Shown: positions 1 through 12,655, numbered from the stretch's first letter. The stretch is DNA of 47,225 nucleotides from Tubiluchus corallicola (GCA_030141605.1 JAQGDQ010001250.1:5001-52225); one strand, 5' to 3'. Numbers and translations are program-made. The notes: generated by a model not told the origin, from the sequence alone.

Positions 1-254
1 GGGTCTTTTGTAGCCTGAAAAGCGTATAACATAAAGCTATATTTTTTAATTATGGTTTGCACATAACAGCACCATTAATAGGGGAAGGTTTCAGAAGGGG
101 GAGTCCTCCTACAATGTAAGAGGCAACATTTTGGGAAATTCATTTATAGTTGGTAAATATAACGCTGGAAAGAATGGAGTGAGGTTATAGAGGAGGTGGC
201 TTAGATGGATTGGACATCAGATTACCACAAGATTCTCCACTTTACTATATCATT
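1..254. other. Left flank, no gene seen
   Basis: AT-rich sequence without a convincing coding exon. From about 195 to 260 it resembles one degenerate 97-bp unit of the satellite that starts at 1141 (shared pieces such as GATTGGACAT and CAGATTACCACAAGATTCTC), so the 37-bp array appears to have grown inside or beside an old 97-bp unit. Confidence 0.6.
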
Positions 255-1085
255 GCGTCAAGCACTAATAATAGAAGCACCCAAGATGATTACGTCAAGT
301 ACTAATAATAGAAGCACCTAAGATGATTACGTCAAGCACTAACAATAGAAGCACCTAAGATGATTACGTCAAGTACTAATAAGAGAAGCACCTAAGATGA
401 TTACGTCAAGCACTAATAATAGAAGCACCTAAGATGATTACATCAAGCAGTAATAATAGAAGCACCTAAAATGATTACATCAACCACTAATAATAGAAGC
501 ACCTAAAATGATTAACTCAAGCACTAATAATAGAAGCACCTAAGACGCTTATATTAAGCACTAACAATAGAAGCACCCAAGATTATTACGTCAAGCACTA
601 ACAATAGAAGCACCTAAGATGATTACGTCAAGCACTAACAATAGAAGCACCTAAGATGATTACGTCAAGCACTAACAATAGAAGCACCTAAGATGATTAC
701 GTCAAGCACTAACAATAGAAGCACCTAAGATGATTACGTCAAGCTCTAACAATAGAAGCACCTAAGATGATTACGTCAAGCACTAACAATAGAAGCACCA
801 AAGATGATTACGTCAAGCTCTAATAATAGAAGCACCTAAAGTGATTATGCCAAGCTCTAATAATAAAAGCACCTAAGATGATTACGTCAAACTCTAACAA
901 TAGAAGCACCTAAGATGATTTCGCCAAGCACTAACAATAGAAGCACCTAAGATGATTACGTCGAGCTCTAATAATAAAAGCACCTAAGATGATTACGTCA
1001 AACTCTAATAATAAAAGCACCTAAGATGATTACGTCAAACTCTAACAATAGAAGCACCTAAGATGACTTCGCCAAGCACTAACAA
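255..1085. repeat. 37-bp minisatellite, about 22 copies
   Basis: Head-to-tail units of about 37 bp built from CAAGCACTAACAATAGAAGC followed by ACCTAAGATGATTACGT. Copies differ by scattered substitutions, mainly CACTAA/CTCTAA and ACAATAGAAG/ATAATAAAAG, and variants cluster locally, as expected from unequal exchange. No spacer/repeat alternation is seen, so this is not CRISPR-like. A related single block, GGAAGCAGCTAAGATGATG, sits at about 4065-4085. Confidence 0.95.
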
Positions 1086-1140
1086 TGTCTTTTCCTCTGC
1101 AGTCGATGACGTTGTACAGAAGGATGTTTGGTACAAAATG

Positions 1141-3608
1141 GCATTACATCAAACATTAATACCTGGGAGGACACCAAGAGGAGGACATCTGGATTGGACA
1201 TGTCATCAGATTACCACAGGATTCTCCACTTACTACAGCATTACATCAAACATTAATACCTGGGAGGAAACCAAGAGGAGGATATCCGGATTGGACATGT
1301 CATCAGATTACTGCAGGATTTTCCACTTACTACAGCATTACATCAAACACTAATACCTGGGAGGAAACCAAGAGGAGGACATCTGGATTGGACATGTCAT
1401 CAGATTACCACAGGATTCTCCACTTACTACAGCATTACATCAAACATTAATACCTGGGAGGAAACCAAGAGGAGGACATCTGGATTGGACATGTCATCAG
1501 ATTACCACAGGATTCTCCACTTACTACAGCATTACATCAAACATTAATACCTGGGAGGAAACCAAGAGGACATCCGGATTGGACATGTCATCAGATTACC
1601 ACAGGATTCTCCACTTACTACAGCATTACATCAAGCATTAATACCTGGGAGGAAACCAAGAGGAGGACATCCGGATTGGACATGTCATCAGATTACCACA
1701 GGATTCTCCACTTACTACAGCATTACATCAAACACTAATACCTGGGAGGAAACCAAGAGGAGGACATCCGGATTGGACATGTCATCAGATTACCACAGGA
1801 TTCTCCACTTACTACAGCATTACATCAAGCACTAATACCTGGGAGGAAACCAAGAGGAGGACATCCGGATTGGACATGTCATCAGATTACCACAGGATTC
1901 TCCACTTACTACAGCATTACATCAAACACTAATACCTGGGAGGAAACCAAGAGGAGGACATCCGGATTGGACATGTCATCAGATTACCACAGGATTCTCC
2001 ACTTACTACAGCATTACATCAAGTACTAATACGTGGAGGAAACCGAGAGGAGGACATCTGGATTGGACATGTCATTAGATTACCACAGGATTCTCCACTT
2101 GCTACAGCGTTACATCAGGCACTAATACCTGGGAGGAAACCAAGAGGAGGACATCCGGATTGGACATGTCATCAGATTACCACAGGATTCTCCACTTACT
2201 ACAGCATTACATCAAGCACTAATACCTGGGAGGAAACCAAGAGGAGGACATGCGGATTGGACATGTCATCAGATTACCACATGATTCTCCACTTACTACA
2301 GCATTACATCAAACACTAATACCTGGGAGGAAACCGAGAGGAGGACATCCGGATTGGACATGTCATCAGATTACCACAGGATTCTCCACTTACTACAGCA
2401 TTACATCAAGCACTAATACCTGGGAGGAAACCAAGAGGAGGACATGCGGATTGGACATGTCATCAGATTACCACATGATTCTCCACTTACTACAGCATTA
2501 CATCAAACACTAATACCTGGGAGGAAACCGAGAGGAGGACATCTGGATTGGACATGTCATCAGATTACCACAGGATTCTCCACTTACTACAGCATTACAT
2601 CAAGCACTAATACCTGGGAGGAAACCAAGAGGAGGACATGCGGATTGGACATGTCATCAGATTACCACATGATTCTCCACTTACTACAGCATTACATCAA
2701 ACACTAATACCTGGGAGGAAACCGAGAGGAGGACATCTGGATTGGACATGTCATCAGATTACCACAGGATTCTCCACTTACTACAGCATTACATCAAACA
2801 CTAACACCTGGGAGGAAGACAAGAGGAGGACATCTGGATTGGACATGTCATCAGATTACCACAGGATTCTCCACTTACTACAGCATTACATCAAACACTA
2901 ATACCCGGGAGGAAACCAAGAGGAGGACATCTGGATTGGACATGTCATCAGATTACCACATGATTCTCCACTTACTACAGCATTACATCAAACACTAATA
3001 CCTGGGAGGAAACCAAGAGGAGGACATCTGGATTGGACATGTCATTAGATTACCACATGATTCTCCACTTACTACAGCATTACATCAAACACTAATACCT
3101 GGGAGGAAACCGAGAGGAGGACATCCAGATTGGAAATGTCATCAGATTACCGCAGGATTCTCCACTTACTACAGCATTACGTCAAGCACTAACACCTGGG
3201 AGGAAACTAAGAGGAGGACATCTAGATTGGACATGTCATCAGATTACCACAAGATTCTCCACTTACTACAGCATTACATCAAACACTAATACCTGGGAGG
3301 AAACCAAGAGGAGGACATCCAGATTGGAAATGTCATCAGATTACCGCATGATTCTCCACTTACTACAGCATTACATCAAACACTAATACCTGGGAGGAAA
3401 CCGAGAGGAGGACATCTGGATTGGACATGTCATTAGATTACCACATGATTCTCCACTTACTACAGCATTACATCAAACACTAATACCTGGGAGGAAACCA
3501 AGAGGAGGACATCCAGATTGGAAATGTCATCAGATTACCGCATGATTCTCCACTCACTACAGCATTACATCAAACACTAATACCTGGGAGGAAACCGAGA
3601 GGAGGACA
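1141..3608. repeat. 97-bp minisatellite, about 25 copies with local dimer order
   Basis: Units of 97 bp contain GCATTACATCAAACACTAAT, ACCTGGGAGGAAACCAAGAG, GATTGGACATGTCATCAGAT and ACCACAGGATTCTCCACTTA. Because 97 leaves remainder 1 on division by 3, each unit is read in a new frame; the short open frames of about 87 codons here are by-products. Between about 2200 and 2800 a 194-bp dimer (paired ATGCGGATTGG and CACATGATTCTCC variants) recurs at 2250, 2444 and 2638, so a higher-order repeat has started to form. The array ends sharply near 3608. Confidence 0.95.
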
Positions 3609-4378
3609 GCTAATCACGTATTTAGATGTTCAGAAAAAATACTCCACTTGACTTATACGATGTAGATACTTGGCATGCCGGGGAACATGGCTTCAAATTA
3701 TGAGTACTATTATACAGGGTCATATTAATATTATACTTTCTGGGGGACCCTAGGCTAACGAAATTATGAACTCCCATCAGATAAAGCCACCCTTTGTCTC
3801 GCCTCCAACCATCCTAAACTTTTTTACCCGTGACATAGTTTAGCGACATTTATATAGCTTGTAGTAAATTCTTTAAATACATTAAAATTACCGCTACCAT
3901 CTGTTTGTCAATAAAAATATATTTTTAAGGATACCACTTTTTTACTATTTATATATAACTGAATTAGCAAACACTTCAGGACAACCGTAAGTGAAAAAAC
4001 AGATTTTTTACCAAATGTTAGCAAAGCTTGACGGCCCCAAGCCTACTGGTGCTGTGTTGAATAACGGAAGCAGCTAAGATGATGTATACTCCTTCCCTTT
4101 TTCAATAATGCAATAATTCGTAGTAATTACTAAATGCACATACCGTAAGCAAAGTGCACAGTAAATTCTCAAAATCACCGGCCATACCATCTTTGATGCA
4201 GCTTACCAGATCTTGAGGATTTGTTTTATCTAAAAGAAGACATAAAGTAACAGATGGATTATTCCAGGCAATGGTTAGTTTATTGGACAGTTGCAGTAAA
4301 CACAAGAAACATTTATTGTTTGAAGGAAAGGCCAAGTGTTCTTGGAGGTTGGCCCTATTTTAATATTACAATAAATTA
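3609..4378. other. Intergenic, no gene seen
   Basis: AT-rich non-coding sequence. The only open frame of note (- strand, 4102-4335) has no recognisable domain and no support from splice signals. A short relic of the 37-bp satellite is at about 4065-4085. Confidence 0.5.
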
Positions 4379-4961
4379 GAGATGAATTAGCCATGCCTAT
4401 TTTTTAAATGTCGGATTCTTGAATATTGATTCTTACTGACACGTTTCGAATATTTCAGATCTACTTATGTTTTTTGGAATCATGTAAAATTTACACCATT
4501 TCATTCGAACATCGTTATGCGTTCCCCATTATAACGTCGACTATTGCCCTGTCCCGTTTTCCATAATGTATTAAATACAGGCGATACCGCCTACCTCGCC
4601 TAGCGCCATCTACATTTAACATAATAAATTATCCACGCTCTAACACTAGCCAAGATAATGAACAATGACTCACTGCTGAGAAACGCCTATAACGTTGTAA
4701 AAACAGTGACCTCTGATAAGAAAACAATTACGATGTTTAAATTAAGATTTAATATAAACGTATGAAACTGTATGAAAGTGAATGTTGAGGTCTTGAGCAA
4801 GGAACAAGCATTTTAAGACTGCAAGAGTTGCATAGCTGAGGTTCAGTACTGAACTGATGTGAATTTAGTGGCTGTTAAAGCTGCTCGACTCGACATCAAG
4901 TTATAAGCAGCGGCTAATTATAATCTAATTGTCCAGTAATATTAGGTTGGGAGGGTGGGTG
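4379..4961 (-). mobile_element. Partial copy of pogo/Tigger-like element family A
   Basis: This block is the reverse complement, with substitutions and small gaps, of about 31062-31648. Shared landmarks are GATGAATTAGCCATG, TTCTTACTGACACGTTTCGA, CGTTATGCGTTCCCCATTAT and GTCCCGTTTTCCATAATG. In the other copy the inverted ends resemble Tc1/mariner pogo-type ends (CAG-T-AACCT-GTTATAACG). Homology runs past the terminal repeat on one side, so either the mobile unit is larger than the terminal repeats suggest or a segment was duplicated. No transposase is encoded. Confidence 0.6.
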
Positions 4962-5590
4962 TGGTATCTGGGTGAAAATTTCACTCACCAGCAGCAGGCT
5001 ACGTAACCAGTCTTTCACAATATTTCTTCTCCACGTCGTGTTACGTAAAAGTTTTACAATGTAGCACCAAAGAACTACACCTGCATTATTAATGCAGCAA
5101 AAACATATAACACGTGTATTCTTGTAAGTACGATAATATTTTACTATTTATCAGTTATTAAAATTAACTTGGAAACGAAATGGAAATTACACCATAGAAT
5201 AGTTTTCATATTTCAACGGCAGGCGGAACTTCGACGACAAAACTACCCAGGTTGCTCTTCACAACCAACAGACGAGGAAGCCAACCAGTCTGTAACTCTT
5301 CCAACATCCATCCATGAAGCAACAGAATGATGTGTAAGAAAAACGACACCTTTATTGCCAAATTACGTGAAGTAGATTCAAAAATAATGATGAAATAGAG
5401 GTTACATCATCGTGGATTACACTAACTGGACCAGTAAAAGAGCAGAGAAGACCGCTTTTATACAGGCCAGATGCATAACTTGGCTTCAACACAAACTTAA
5501 AGGGGCGTTCAGTACACTCGCCTTAGCGCCATATTTAGTGGTTTCCTAGACAAGATGTCATAACAAAATGTGACTGCAAAAGCCATTTGT
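4962..5590. other. Intergenic, no gene seen
   Basis: No exon with matching splice sites and recognisable protein similarity was found. Confidence 0.4.
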
Positions 5591-6054
5591 TTAACCCTTT
5601 CAGTCCCAAATTATTTTTTAATAAGAAAAATTTTTTTGGCTTGGAACTTTTGTTCAGTATGTCCATCTTGTTTACACATAATAATTGTTTTCTACCTGTG
5701 CCCGCGTGCTAAATATAGCCTGTATCCCACGGGATACATTGGGATTCAGTGGAAGCATAAAATGTGCTTCATTTTGCAACTGCTGATAATTTTTTAAAGT
5801 ATTTAAGACATTTAGTGTGCATGCTATGCTGATCTGTACAAAGTCGTCTCTAAAGTACTGTACCTTGCGCAGTTTTTTATGCTATGTACATTTTATAGTT
5901 TGCCATTTTATCACTATTTTTAGTCAATTGTTATTGGCTTAAATCAAAATAACTATTAACAGATCAAATAACTGTCAGTTTTAAAATTTTATTAATTTTA
6001 AAGGCAGAAAATATTCTCGTATCCCACGGGATACAACGGGTACGAAAGGGTTAA
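5591..6054 (+). mobile_element. piggyBac-like MITE, copy 1 (464 bp)
   Basis: The block begins TTAACCCTTTCAGTCCCAAA and ends ACGGGTACGAAAGGGTTAA, giving short inverted ends (CCCTTTC/GAAAGGG) bounded by TTAA on both sides, the target typical of piggyBac elements. The near-palindrome GTATCCCACGGGATAC occurs twice (5722-5737 and 6019-6034), the second copy just inside the right end, where a subterminal transposase site could lie. Long copies recur at 17742-18207 and, internally deleted, at 20133-20372. No transposase frame is present. The superfamily is assigned from TTAA and the end sequence only. Confidence 0.75.
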
Positions 6055-6520
6055 ATGCACATTTCTGGTCAAACTTCCTCAAGCGAACCATCACAACATT
6101 ATTTACCTTGGTAACGAGTGACTTCACTTACCAAAAAACTTCGCAATTTCTTTTCGTTCTTCGTAGGATCTTGTACAGAGGACCTCAATCAATATCGACT
6201 CGTCTGTGCCTATGCCCTACACAGACAAACACCAAATGTGTGGTTAATATCTGGTTAATAATTGAAATTTTGTTATCTGGTGCATTTAGGAGTTGCCTCC
6301 ATGTTGTCTGTCTGTAGCAGATGAGATCAATTTTGCCAAATGGCGTTTTGCCTCATAAAGTATATTTGCTGGCCAATAAGGTTGCTCTTTTTAATTACAG
6401 TAATACTTAGATGAAAATTATACAAATGAGCTGGGATAATATTCCAGGTTCACGTGTCAAAAATAGTGGACCAAGTGAGGAAGACAGGCCATCAAATTAT
6501 TAATGATTGGTCATGACTGT
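6055..6520. other. Intergenic, no gene seen
   Basis: Open frames here are short and unrecognised. Nothing beyond ordinary AT-rich sequence is seen. Confidence 0.4.
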
Positions 6521-6800
6521 GGAAGGGTCAAAGGTCAAAGGTTGTGTACCAGACAATGCATTTGTGTACACTTGACAATGCCTCGCAGCGAGATCCTGCT
6601 TGTAAATCACTCACCGCACAGACTCACCCACGTAAACAACTAAAGTTGCCGAACCGATGCGGCAGACGGCTTTGCTTTACATACACGACAAGTGGGGGTT
6701 GAAGTTGAGTCGCGTTGCTGCGACACGCTTGACCTTTGACCTACAGTACCTGCGCATGCGCACAATGAAATTGTGAAAAGGCTTACTGCGATTATTAAGG
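6521..6800 (+). repeat. Dispersed element family B, copy 1, carrying a DR1-like site
   Basis: About 280 bp, flanked by GGTCAAAGG-type and CTTTGACC-type motifs in inverted arrangement. It is similar along its length to 27883-27955 plus 28464-28715, a copy split by a hAT insertion, and in part to 44688-44790. Shared pieces include TTTGTGTACACTTGACAA, GCCTCGCAG, GAACCGATGC and GACAGCTTTGCTTTAC/GACGGCTTTGCTTTAC. The left part has the direct repeat GGGTCAAAGGTCA (6525-6537). The right part has TGCGCATGCGCA near 6750, which matches the NRF1 consensus. It is non-coding and its class is uncertain. Confidence 0.6.
6525..6537 (+). promoter_or_regulatory. DR1-type nuclear receptor motif (sequence match only)
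   Basis: Two AGGTCA-like half-sites in direct orientation with a one-base spacer (GGGTCA-A-AGGTCA). This is the consensus bound by HNF4, COUP-TF and RXR heterodimers. It lies inside a dispersed repeat rather than beside a recognised promoter, so function is unproven. Confidence 0.4.
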
Positions 6801-7338
6801 GAGGTGCATCGTGTGTAATACAGGTGAAAAGAAATGCACAACATTTCAGCTATGATCAGAGGTCTCGCGAGTTGTCGGCGAAATGCACCGGCGAATCTCC
6901 AGACCCTGAGAAGCAAAGGTTTGGTGACCTTTTTTCTATAACCTGCCATATTGGGCGCAATGAATAAAACAAAATGAACTTACGAACAGCGCCCTCTGGC
7001 AGCACCGGGCATCATATTTGTATTCTTTGTCCATCATAGCACCTATGACTTTCTTGACGCGGATTTCCCTCATGTGAGAGAAGTCGTTTGCTAAAACCGT
7101 CCCAAGTTTCTGAAATGGAAGTAAGAATCTTTGTGGGCGAAATAGAAGCTAATTAAATTTGCAACGTGATAATTAACAAGCGAAGTGTGAAAAATGTATC
7201 TATTATTAGTATCATAGCCTAGCCTCCGGCTCCTCACATTGGTGAAAATGTAATTAATCACTTACATCTGCTTGTATATAGGCTTCATACTCATCTTACC
7301 CATGTTGTTACATACATAATAAATTAAAATGTATAACT
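6801..7338. other. Intergenic, no gene seen
   Basis: Overlapping open frames on both strands (6677-6967) fall partly in the repeat and have no recognisable domain. Confidence 0.4.
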
Positions 7339-8172
7339 TGTGGATATTATAGTAGATGTTATAGTAGATAGTAGATATTATAGTAGATGTTATAGTAGAT
7401 AGTAGATATTATAGTAGATAGTAGATATTATAGTAGATGTTATAGTAGATAGTAGATATTATAGTAGATGTTATAGTAGATGTTATAGTAGATAGTAGAT
7501 ATTATAGTAGATGTTATAGTAGATAGTAGATATTATAGTAGATGTTATAGTAGATGTTATAGTAGATATTATAGTAGATATTATAGTAGATGTTATAGTA
7601 GATAGTAGATATTATAGTAGATGTTATAGTAGATATTATAGTAGATGTTATAGTAGATGTTATAGTAGATGTTATAGTAGATGTTATAGTAGATGTTATA
7701 GTAGATGTTATAGTATAGTAGATATTATAGTAGATGTTATAGTAGATAGTAGATATTATAGTAGATGTTATAGTAGATGTTATAGTAGATAGTAGATATT
7801 ATAGTAGATGTTATAGTAGTTATAGTAGTTATAGTAGATGTTATAGTAGATAGTAGATATTATAGTAGATGTTATAGTAGATGTTATAGTAGATATTATA
7901 GTAGATATTATAGTAGATGTTATAGTAGATAGTAGATATTATAGTAGATGTTATAGTAGATAGTAGATATTATAGTAGATGTTATAGTAGAGATAGTAGA
8001 TATTATAGTAGATGTTATAGTAGATAGTAGATATTATAGTAGATGTTATAGTAGATAGTAGATATTATAGTAGATGTTATAGTAGATAGTAGATATTATA
8101 GTAGATGTTATAGTAGATAGTAGATATTATAGTGATGTTATAGTAGATGTTATAGTAGATAGTAGATATTGT
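7339..8172. repeat. TTATAGTAGATG/TAGTAGATA composite satellite
   Basis: About 830 bp made almost only of two interleaved short units, TTATAGTAGATG (12 bp) and TAGTAGATATTATAGTAGATG (about 21 bp), mixed in varying order with occasional slippage products such as TTATAGTAGTTATAGTAG. The sequence has almost no C, which gives strong strand asymmetry. Confidence 0.95.
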
Positions 8173-9075
8173 AAATGAACTAACCCAAAATGATCTTATC
8201 GTAAATTGATTATACAGGCATACTGTTTATATACGAATGACATCAAAGTGAGATTATTTATGTATGTAGAAGCTGGAACATATACTATTTGTACATAGAG
8301 TATAACATGTATAAAAATTACATGTGATTAGAATTAATAAATCGTAATGCAGTTGTGTTAGCTTGTTTAGTAAGAAATTGTAACTGTGACGAATTTAATG
8401 TACATAATGTAAAGATTTATTTAACATTTTTGTACTTATGCGCCCCATTTTCAATAAACGTAATTAATAATAATTACTAATACGTAATAAAAGGCTTTAC
8501 TGGTTAGTTTTAGGCTGATGTGCATTGTTGTCATATTTACGCAACTTAATGTATTTACAACTCATTTGCAACTTAATGTATGCAATTCAATTCAATTCAA
8601 AACGTGCATTTATTTTCATATTCATGATATAACTGAGGCAAGTAAATGTGTTTAATTATCACAATGGAAATAGGATGGCGAAAGACCAAGAAGGTCAACT
8701 GGTCAAGCCATCCTTCAATGGATGTATGTGATTATTGGGATGACACTGTAGCTATTTCACTCATGAATAGTAGTGAAATTACATTATTACTATTTTACTT
8801 AGCAAGTTGATCTGTTTAAAATTCACTAATCAACTTTAAATAACTGAAGGATGAAAATGCAATAAAAAATATCTAAACATACAGGAAAATGGTGAAGAAA
8901 AAGCAATGGTAAGTAAAATCCAAATAATGTGGTACGAATGAATGTAAGAATGATCAAAATTCAAGCTGTCATATCGTCCATGTATAACTCAAAATGAAAA
9001 AAAACATGCAATATAATAACAATAATATTAAATAAAAAATAATAAAAAACAAATTAAATGAAGTGAAAAGTAAGC
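8173..9075. other. Intergenic, no gene seen
   Basis: AT-rich sequence with a short ATTCA repeat near 8583 and several AATAAA-like motifs. No exon is recognised. Confidence 0.5.
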
Positions 9076-9956
9076 TAGCAAATACACATGACTTATGTCT
9101 TGTAGCTCTTTCTGCCCAAGCTCTGCAATTAAGTTATGCACATGACCTATGTCTCGTAGCTCTTTCTGTCCAAGCTCTACACATGACTTATGTCTTGTAG
9201 CTCTTTCTGCCCAAGGCTCTGCAATTAATGTATGCACATGACTTATGTCTCGTAGCTCTTTCTGTCCAAGCTCTGCAATTAATGTATGCACATGACTTGT
9301 GTCTTGTAGCTCTTTCTGCCCAAGGCTCTGCAATTAATGTATGCACATGACCTATGTCTCGTAGCTCTTTCTGTCCAAGCTCTACACATGACTTATGTCT
9401 TGTAGCTCTTTCTGTCCAAGCTCTGCAATTAATGTATGCACATGACTTATGTCTCGTAGCTCTTTCTGCCCAAGGCTCTGCAATTAATGTATGCACATGA
9501 CTTGTGTCTTGTAGCTCCTTCTGCCCAAGCTCTGCAATTAAGTTATGCACATGACTTATGTCTCGTAGCTCTTTCTGTCCAAGCTCTACACATGACTTAT
9601 GTCTCGTAGCTATTTCTGCCCAAGCTCTGCAATTAAGTTATGCACATGACTTATGTCTCGTAGCTCTTTCTGTCCAAGCTCTACACATGACTTATATCTC
9701 GTAGCTCTTTCTGTCCAAGCTCTACACATGACTTATGTCTTGTAGCTATTTCTGCCCAAGCTCTGCAATTATGTTATGCACATGACTTATGTCTCGTAGC
9801 TCTTTCTGTCCAAGCTCTACACATGACTTATGTCTCGTAGCTCTTTCTGTCCAAGCTCTACACATGACTTATGTCTTGTAGCTCCTTCTGCCCAAGCTCT
9901 GCAATTAATGTATGCACGTGACTTGTGTCTCGTAGCTCTTTCTGTCCAAGCTCTAT
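9076..9956. repeat. 41/54-bp mixed minisatellite
   Basis: Units share CACATGACTTATGTCTCGTA then GCTCTTTCTG. A short form (about 41 bp) ends TCCAAGCTCTA. A long form (about 54-55 bp) carries an extra CTGCAATTAATGTATG tail. The two lengths alternate irregularly. Long open frames on the - strand (for example 9028-9333 and 9188-9550) are satellite translations, not genes. Confidence 0.95.
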
Positions 9957-10118
9957 TGCTTCTCCTGGAACATATTGTACTCAGTTCTACTGCTCTTAGT
10001 GTTTGGGTGAAATTTAATTTCGTACAATATTCGTAAAGTACAACTGCGTATAATAGTGCTGTTAGAATTTTTTTAATCATGAATATAGCACTAGAGTTTT
10101 ATATATATGTGTAATGAA

Positions 10119-10880
10119 CCTTATCATATATATTAATTTCGCTGGTATTGGCTTAATATATAAGATTCGAGGCTACAGCTCGGACAGACGACGGCACCAT
10201 TTGCGGCGATCTATACATCAAACGAAAGGTCTCAATCTAGTGTCGTGCCATTGGGGGTTTATTTTTCGAATGGGACCCTCCGGGAGGAACATCGGGCAAA
10301 AACCTCCAAAAATGGCCATTTTTCGGCCGTTTTTTGTAAAACTTATACCTCTGACTTCTGGAGTGGGAACGGACCGGGGGGCGGTGCTGGCTATAGATAG
10401 ATAGCCCATTCAGCGGTCGGTGTCATAGACGTATTTAGAATTTGTGAGAGGACCACGGCATCCCGCAACGGGCGTTTTCCCGGACCCAACTCGCGATTTT
10501 TTCGAAATTTTGACCAAACAGCCTCCGGAAAAAACGCACTAGCGGCGCCTGGTGGGACTCTCGGAAGGAAATATATTGCTCTTTAGAAAGAGGAAGAACA
10601 GGGCTACACGATGATGTGGGCTATATTTTAGGACACGTCCACGAAAACGTGTACTGACGAGTTAATTAGATGTTCTAATTTCGGCAATTTTCGCTTGGAA
10701 AACTGCTGACGCAAAGCCATTGATCTGACGTCATCCATTGTACTCTGTCTATAACTTTAATTCAGTAAAAGCTGCTGCTGCTGCTGGCTTTGCGTTATAA
10801 ATGAGGACTAGGTAGGATGTTCGCGTATTTTTGATTATAAGTGTATTATAAGCAAATTTTTTTGCGGGGCCTTTGCTAGT
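10119..10880 (+). mobile_element. Helitron-like non-autonomous element, copy 1
   Basis: About 760 bp repeated head-to-tail in the next 760 bp and inverted at 40877-41541. The right end is constant in all copies: GGGGCCTTTGCTAGT or GAGGCCTTTGCTAGT, preceded by a short GCAAA/TTTGC stem. A hairpin followed about 10 bp later by CTAG and then T is the Helitron 3' signature. The left end begins near CATATATATTAATT. The interior is relatively GC-rich (CGGCCGTTTTTTG, CCCGGACCCAACTCGC) and encodes no Rep/helicase. The class assignment rests on the terminal signature only. Confidence 0.55.
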
Positions 10881-11638
10881 AGCATATATTAATTCTCCTG
10901 GTATGTTATATATATATATATATATATATATATTTCGAAGCTACAGCTCGGACGACGGCACCATTTGCGGCGATCTATACATCAAACGAAAGGTCTCGAT
11001 CTAGTGCCGTGCCATTGGGGGTTTATTTTTCGAATCGGGCCCACCGCGAGAAACGGGGGCAAAAACCCTCCAAAAATGGCCATTTTCGGCCGTTTTTTGC
11101 AAAAGTTATACGGCTGAGATGTAGAGAACGGGAATGGGCCAAGTGTGGTGCTGGCTACGGATAGATAGCGCGTTCAGCGATGGGTGTCATAGACGATTTA
11201 GAATTTGTGAGAGGGCCACGGCGTCCAGCAACAGGCGTTTTCCCGGACCCAACTCGCCATTTTTTCGAAATTTTGACCAAACAGCCTGCGGAAAAAACGT
11301 TCTAGCAGCGCCTGGTGGGACTTTCAGAAAGAGATACATAGCTCTCTAGAAAGAGGAAGAACAGGGCTACACGATGATGTGGGCTATATTTTAGGATACG
11401 TCCACCAAAAGGAGTATCGACGAGTTAATTAGATGTTCAATTTTCGGCAATTTTCGCTTGGAAAACGGCTGACGCGAAGCCATTGTTTTGACGTCATCCA
11501 TTATACTCTGCCTGTAACTTTAATTCAGTAAAAGCTGCTGCTGCGTTAGATAAATAAACGAACACTAGGTAGAATGTTCGCACATTGTAGATTATAAGTG
11601 TATTTATACGCAAAATTTTTTGTGAGGCCTTTGCTAGT
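10881..11638 (+). mobile_element. Helitron-like non-autonomous element, copy 2 (tandem)
   Basis: Starts directly after the CTAGT end of copy 1 with the same left-end motif (CATATATTAATT), then a TA microsatellite, then the shared interior from GCTACAGCTCGGA onward. It ends GAGGCCTTTGCTAGT at 11638. Substitutions relative to copy 1 are spread throughout, so the tandem is not a recent assembly echo. Tandem arrays are known for Helitrons. Confidence 0.55.
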
Positions 11639-12094
11639 TCCACATTAATTTTCACTGTTGTAAGAGGAAAAGCTGTTGATAGTATCCGCTCTAGAATCAA
11701 TGAAAAAAGTGTTAATTGCTCTATTAGTGGTTTCATTAATGTGTGTGATGTACAAAAGCCAAACTTCTTCATCAGACACAACACCATAACTTCTACATAT
11801 ACGATATCTTTTAACTTGTATATAATATTTTCACCCTAATATTTAATTTCATGCGATTTTTTTATCTATAGATTTTTAATGTCACGTGCCACAGTTTAAA
11901 TTTTATCGTATTATATTGATTTAAACTGGAAACAATTGAAAAATAAAAAAATATAAAAGCCAACCGTTTTGTACTGCTTAGAAAAAGCCTCGGCGATCTT
12001 CTGTCTTTGCGAGCTTGTTCTTTTTACGAGCAAATTAATGACTGCTGCTTCGTCTGTCCCTATGAATCAATAAATTCATAACACTATAGTCAGG
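11639..12094. other. Intergenic, no gene seen
   Basis: The - strand open frame at 11494-11787 overlaps the preceding repeat and is unrecognised. An AATAAA-like site occurs near 12067. Confidence 0.4.

Positions 12095-12655
<561 letters not shown>

Noticed and set aside
255-3608. Possible CRISPR array
   Set aside because: Units are contiguous and all positions repeat; no unique spacers alternate with constant repeats, and the context is eukaryotic.
4102-4335. - strand 77-codon open frame with Cys/Leu-rich start
   Set aside because: No family match, no flanking exons in compatible phase.
9028-9550. 100-120-codon frames with repeated ELGQKEL motifs
   Set aside because: Translations of the 41/54-bp minisatellite.
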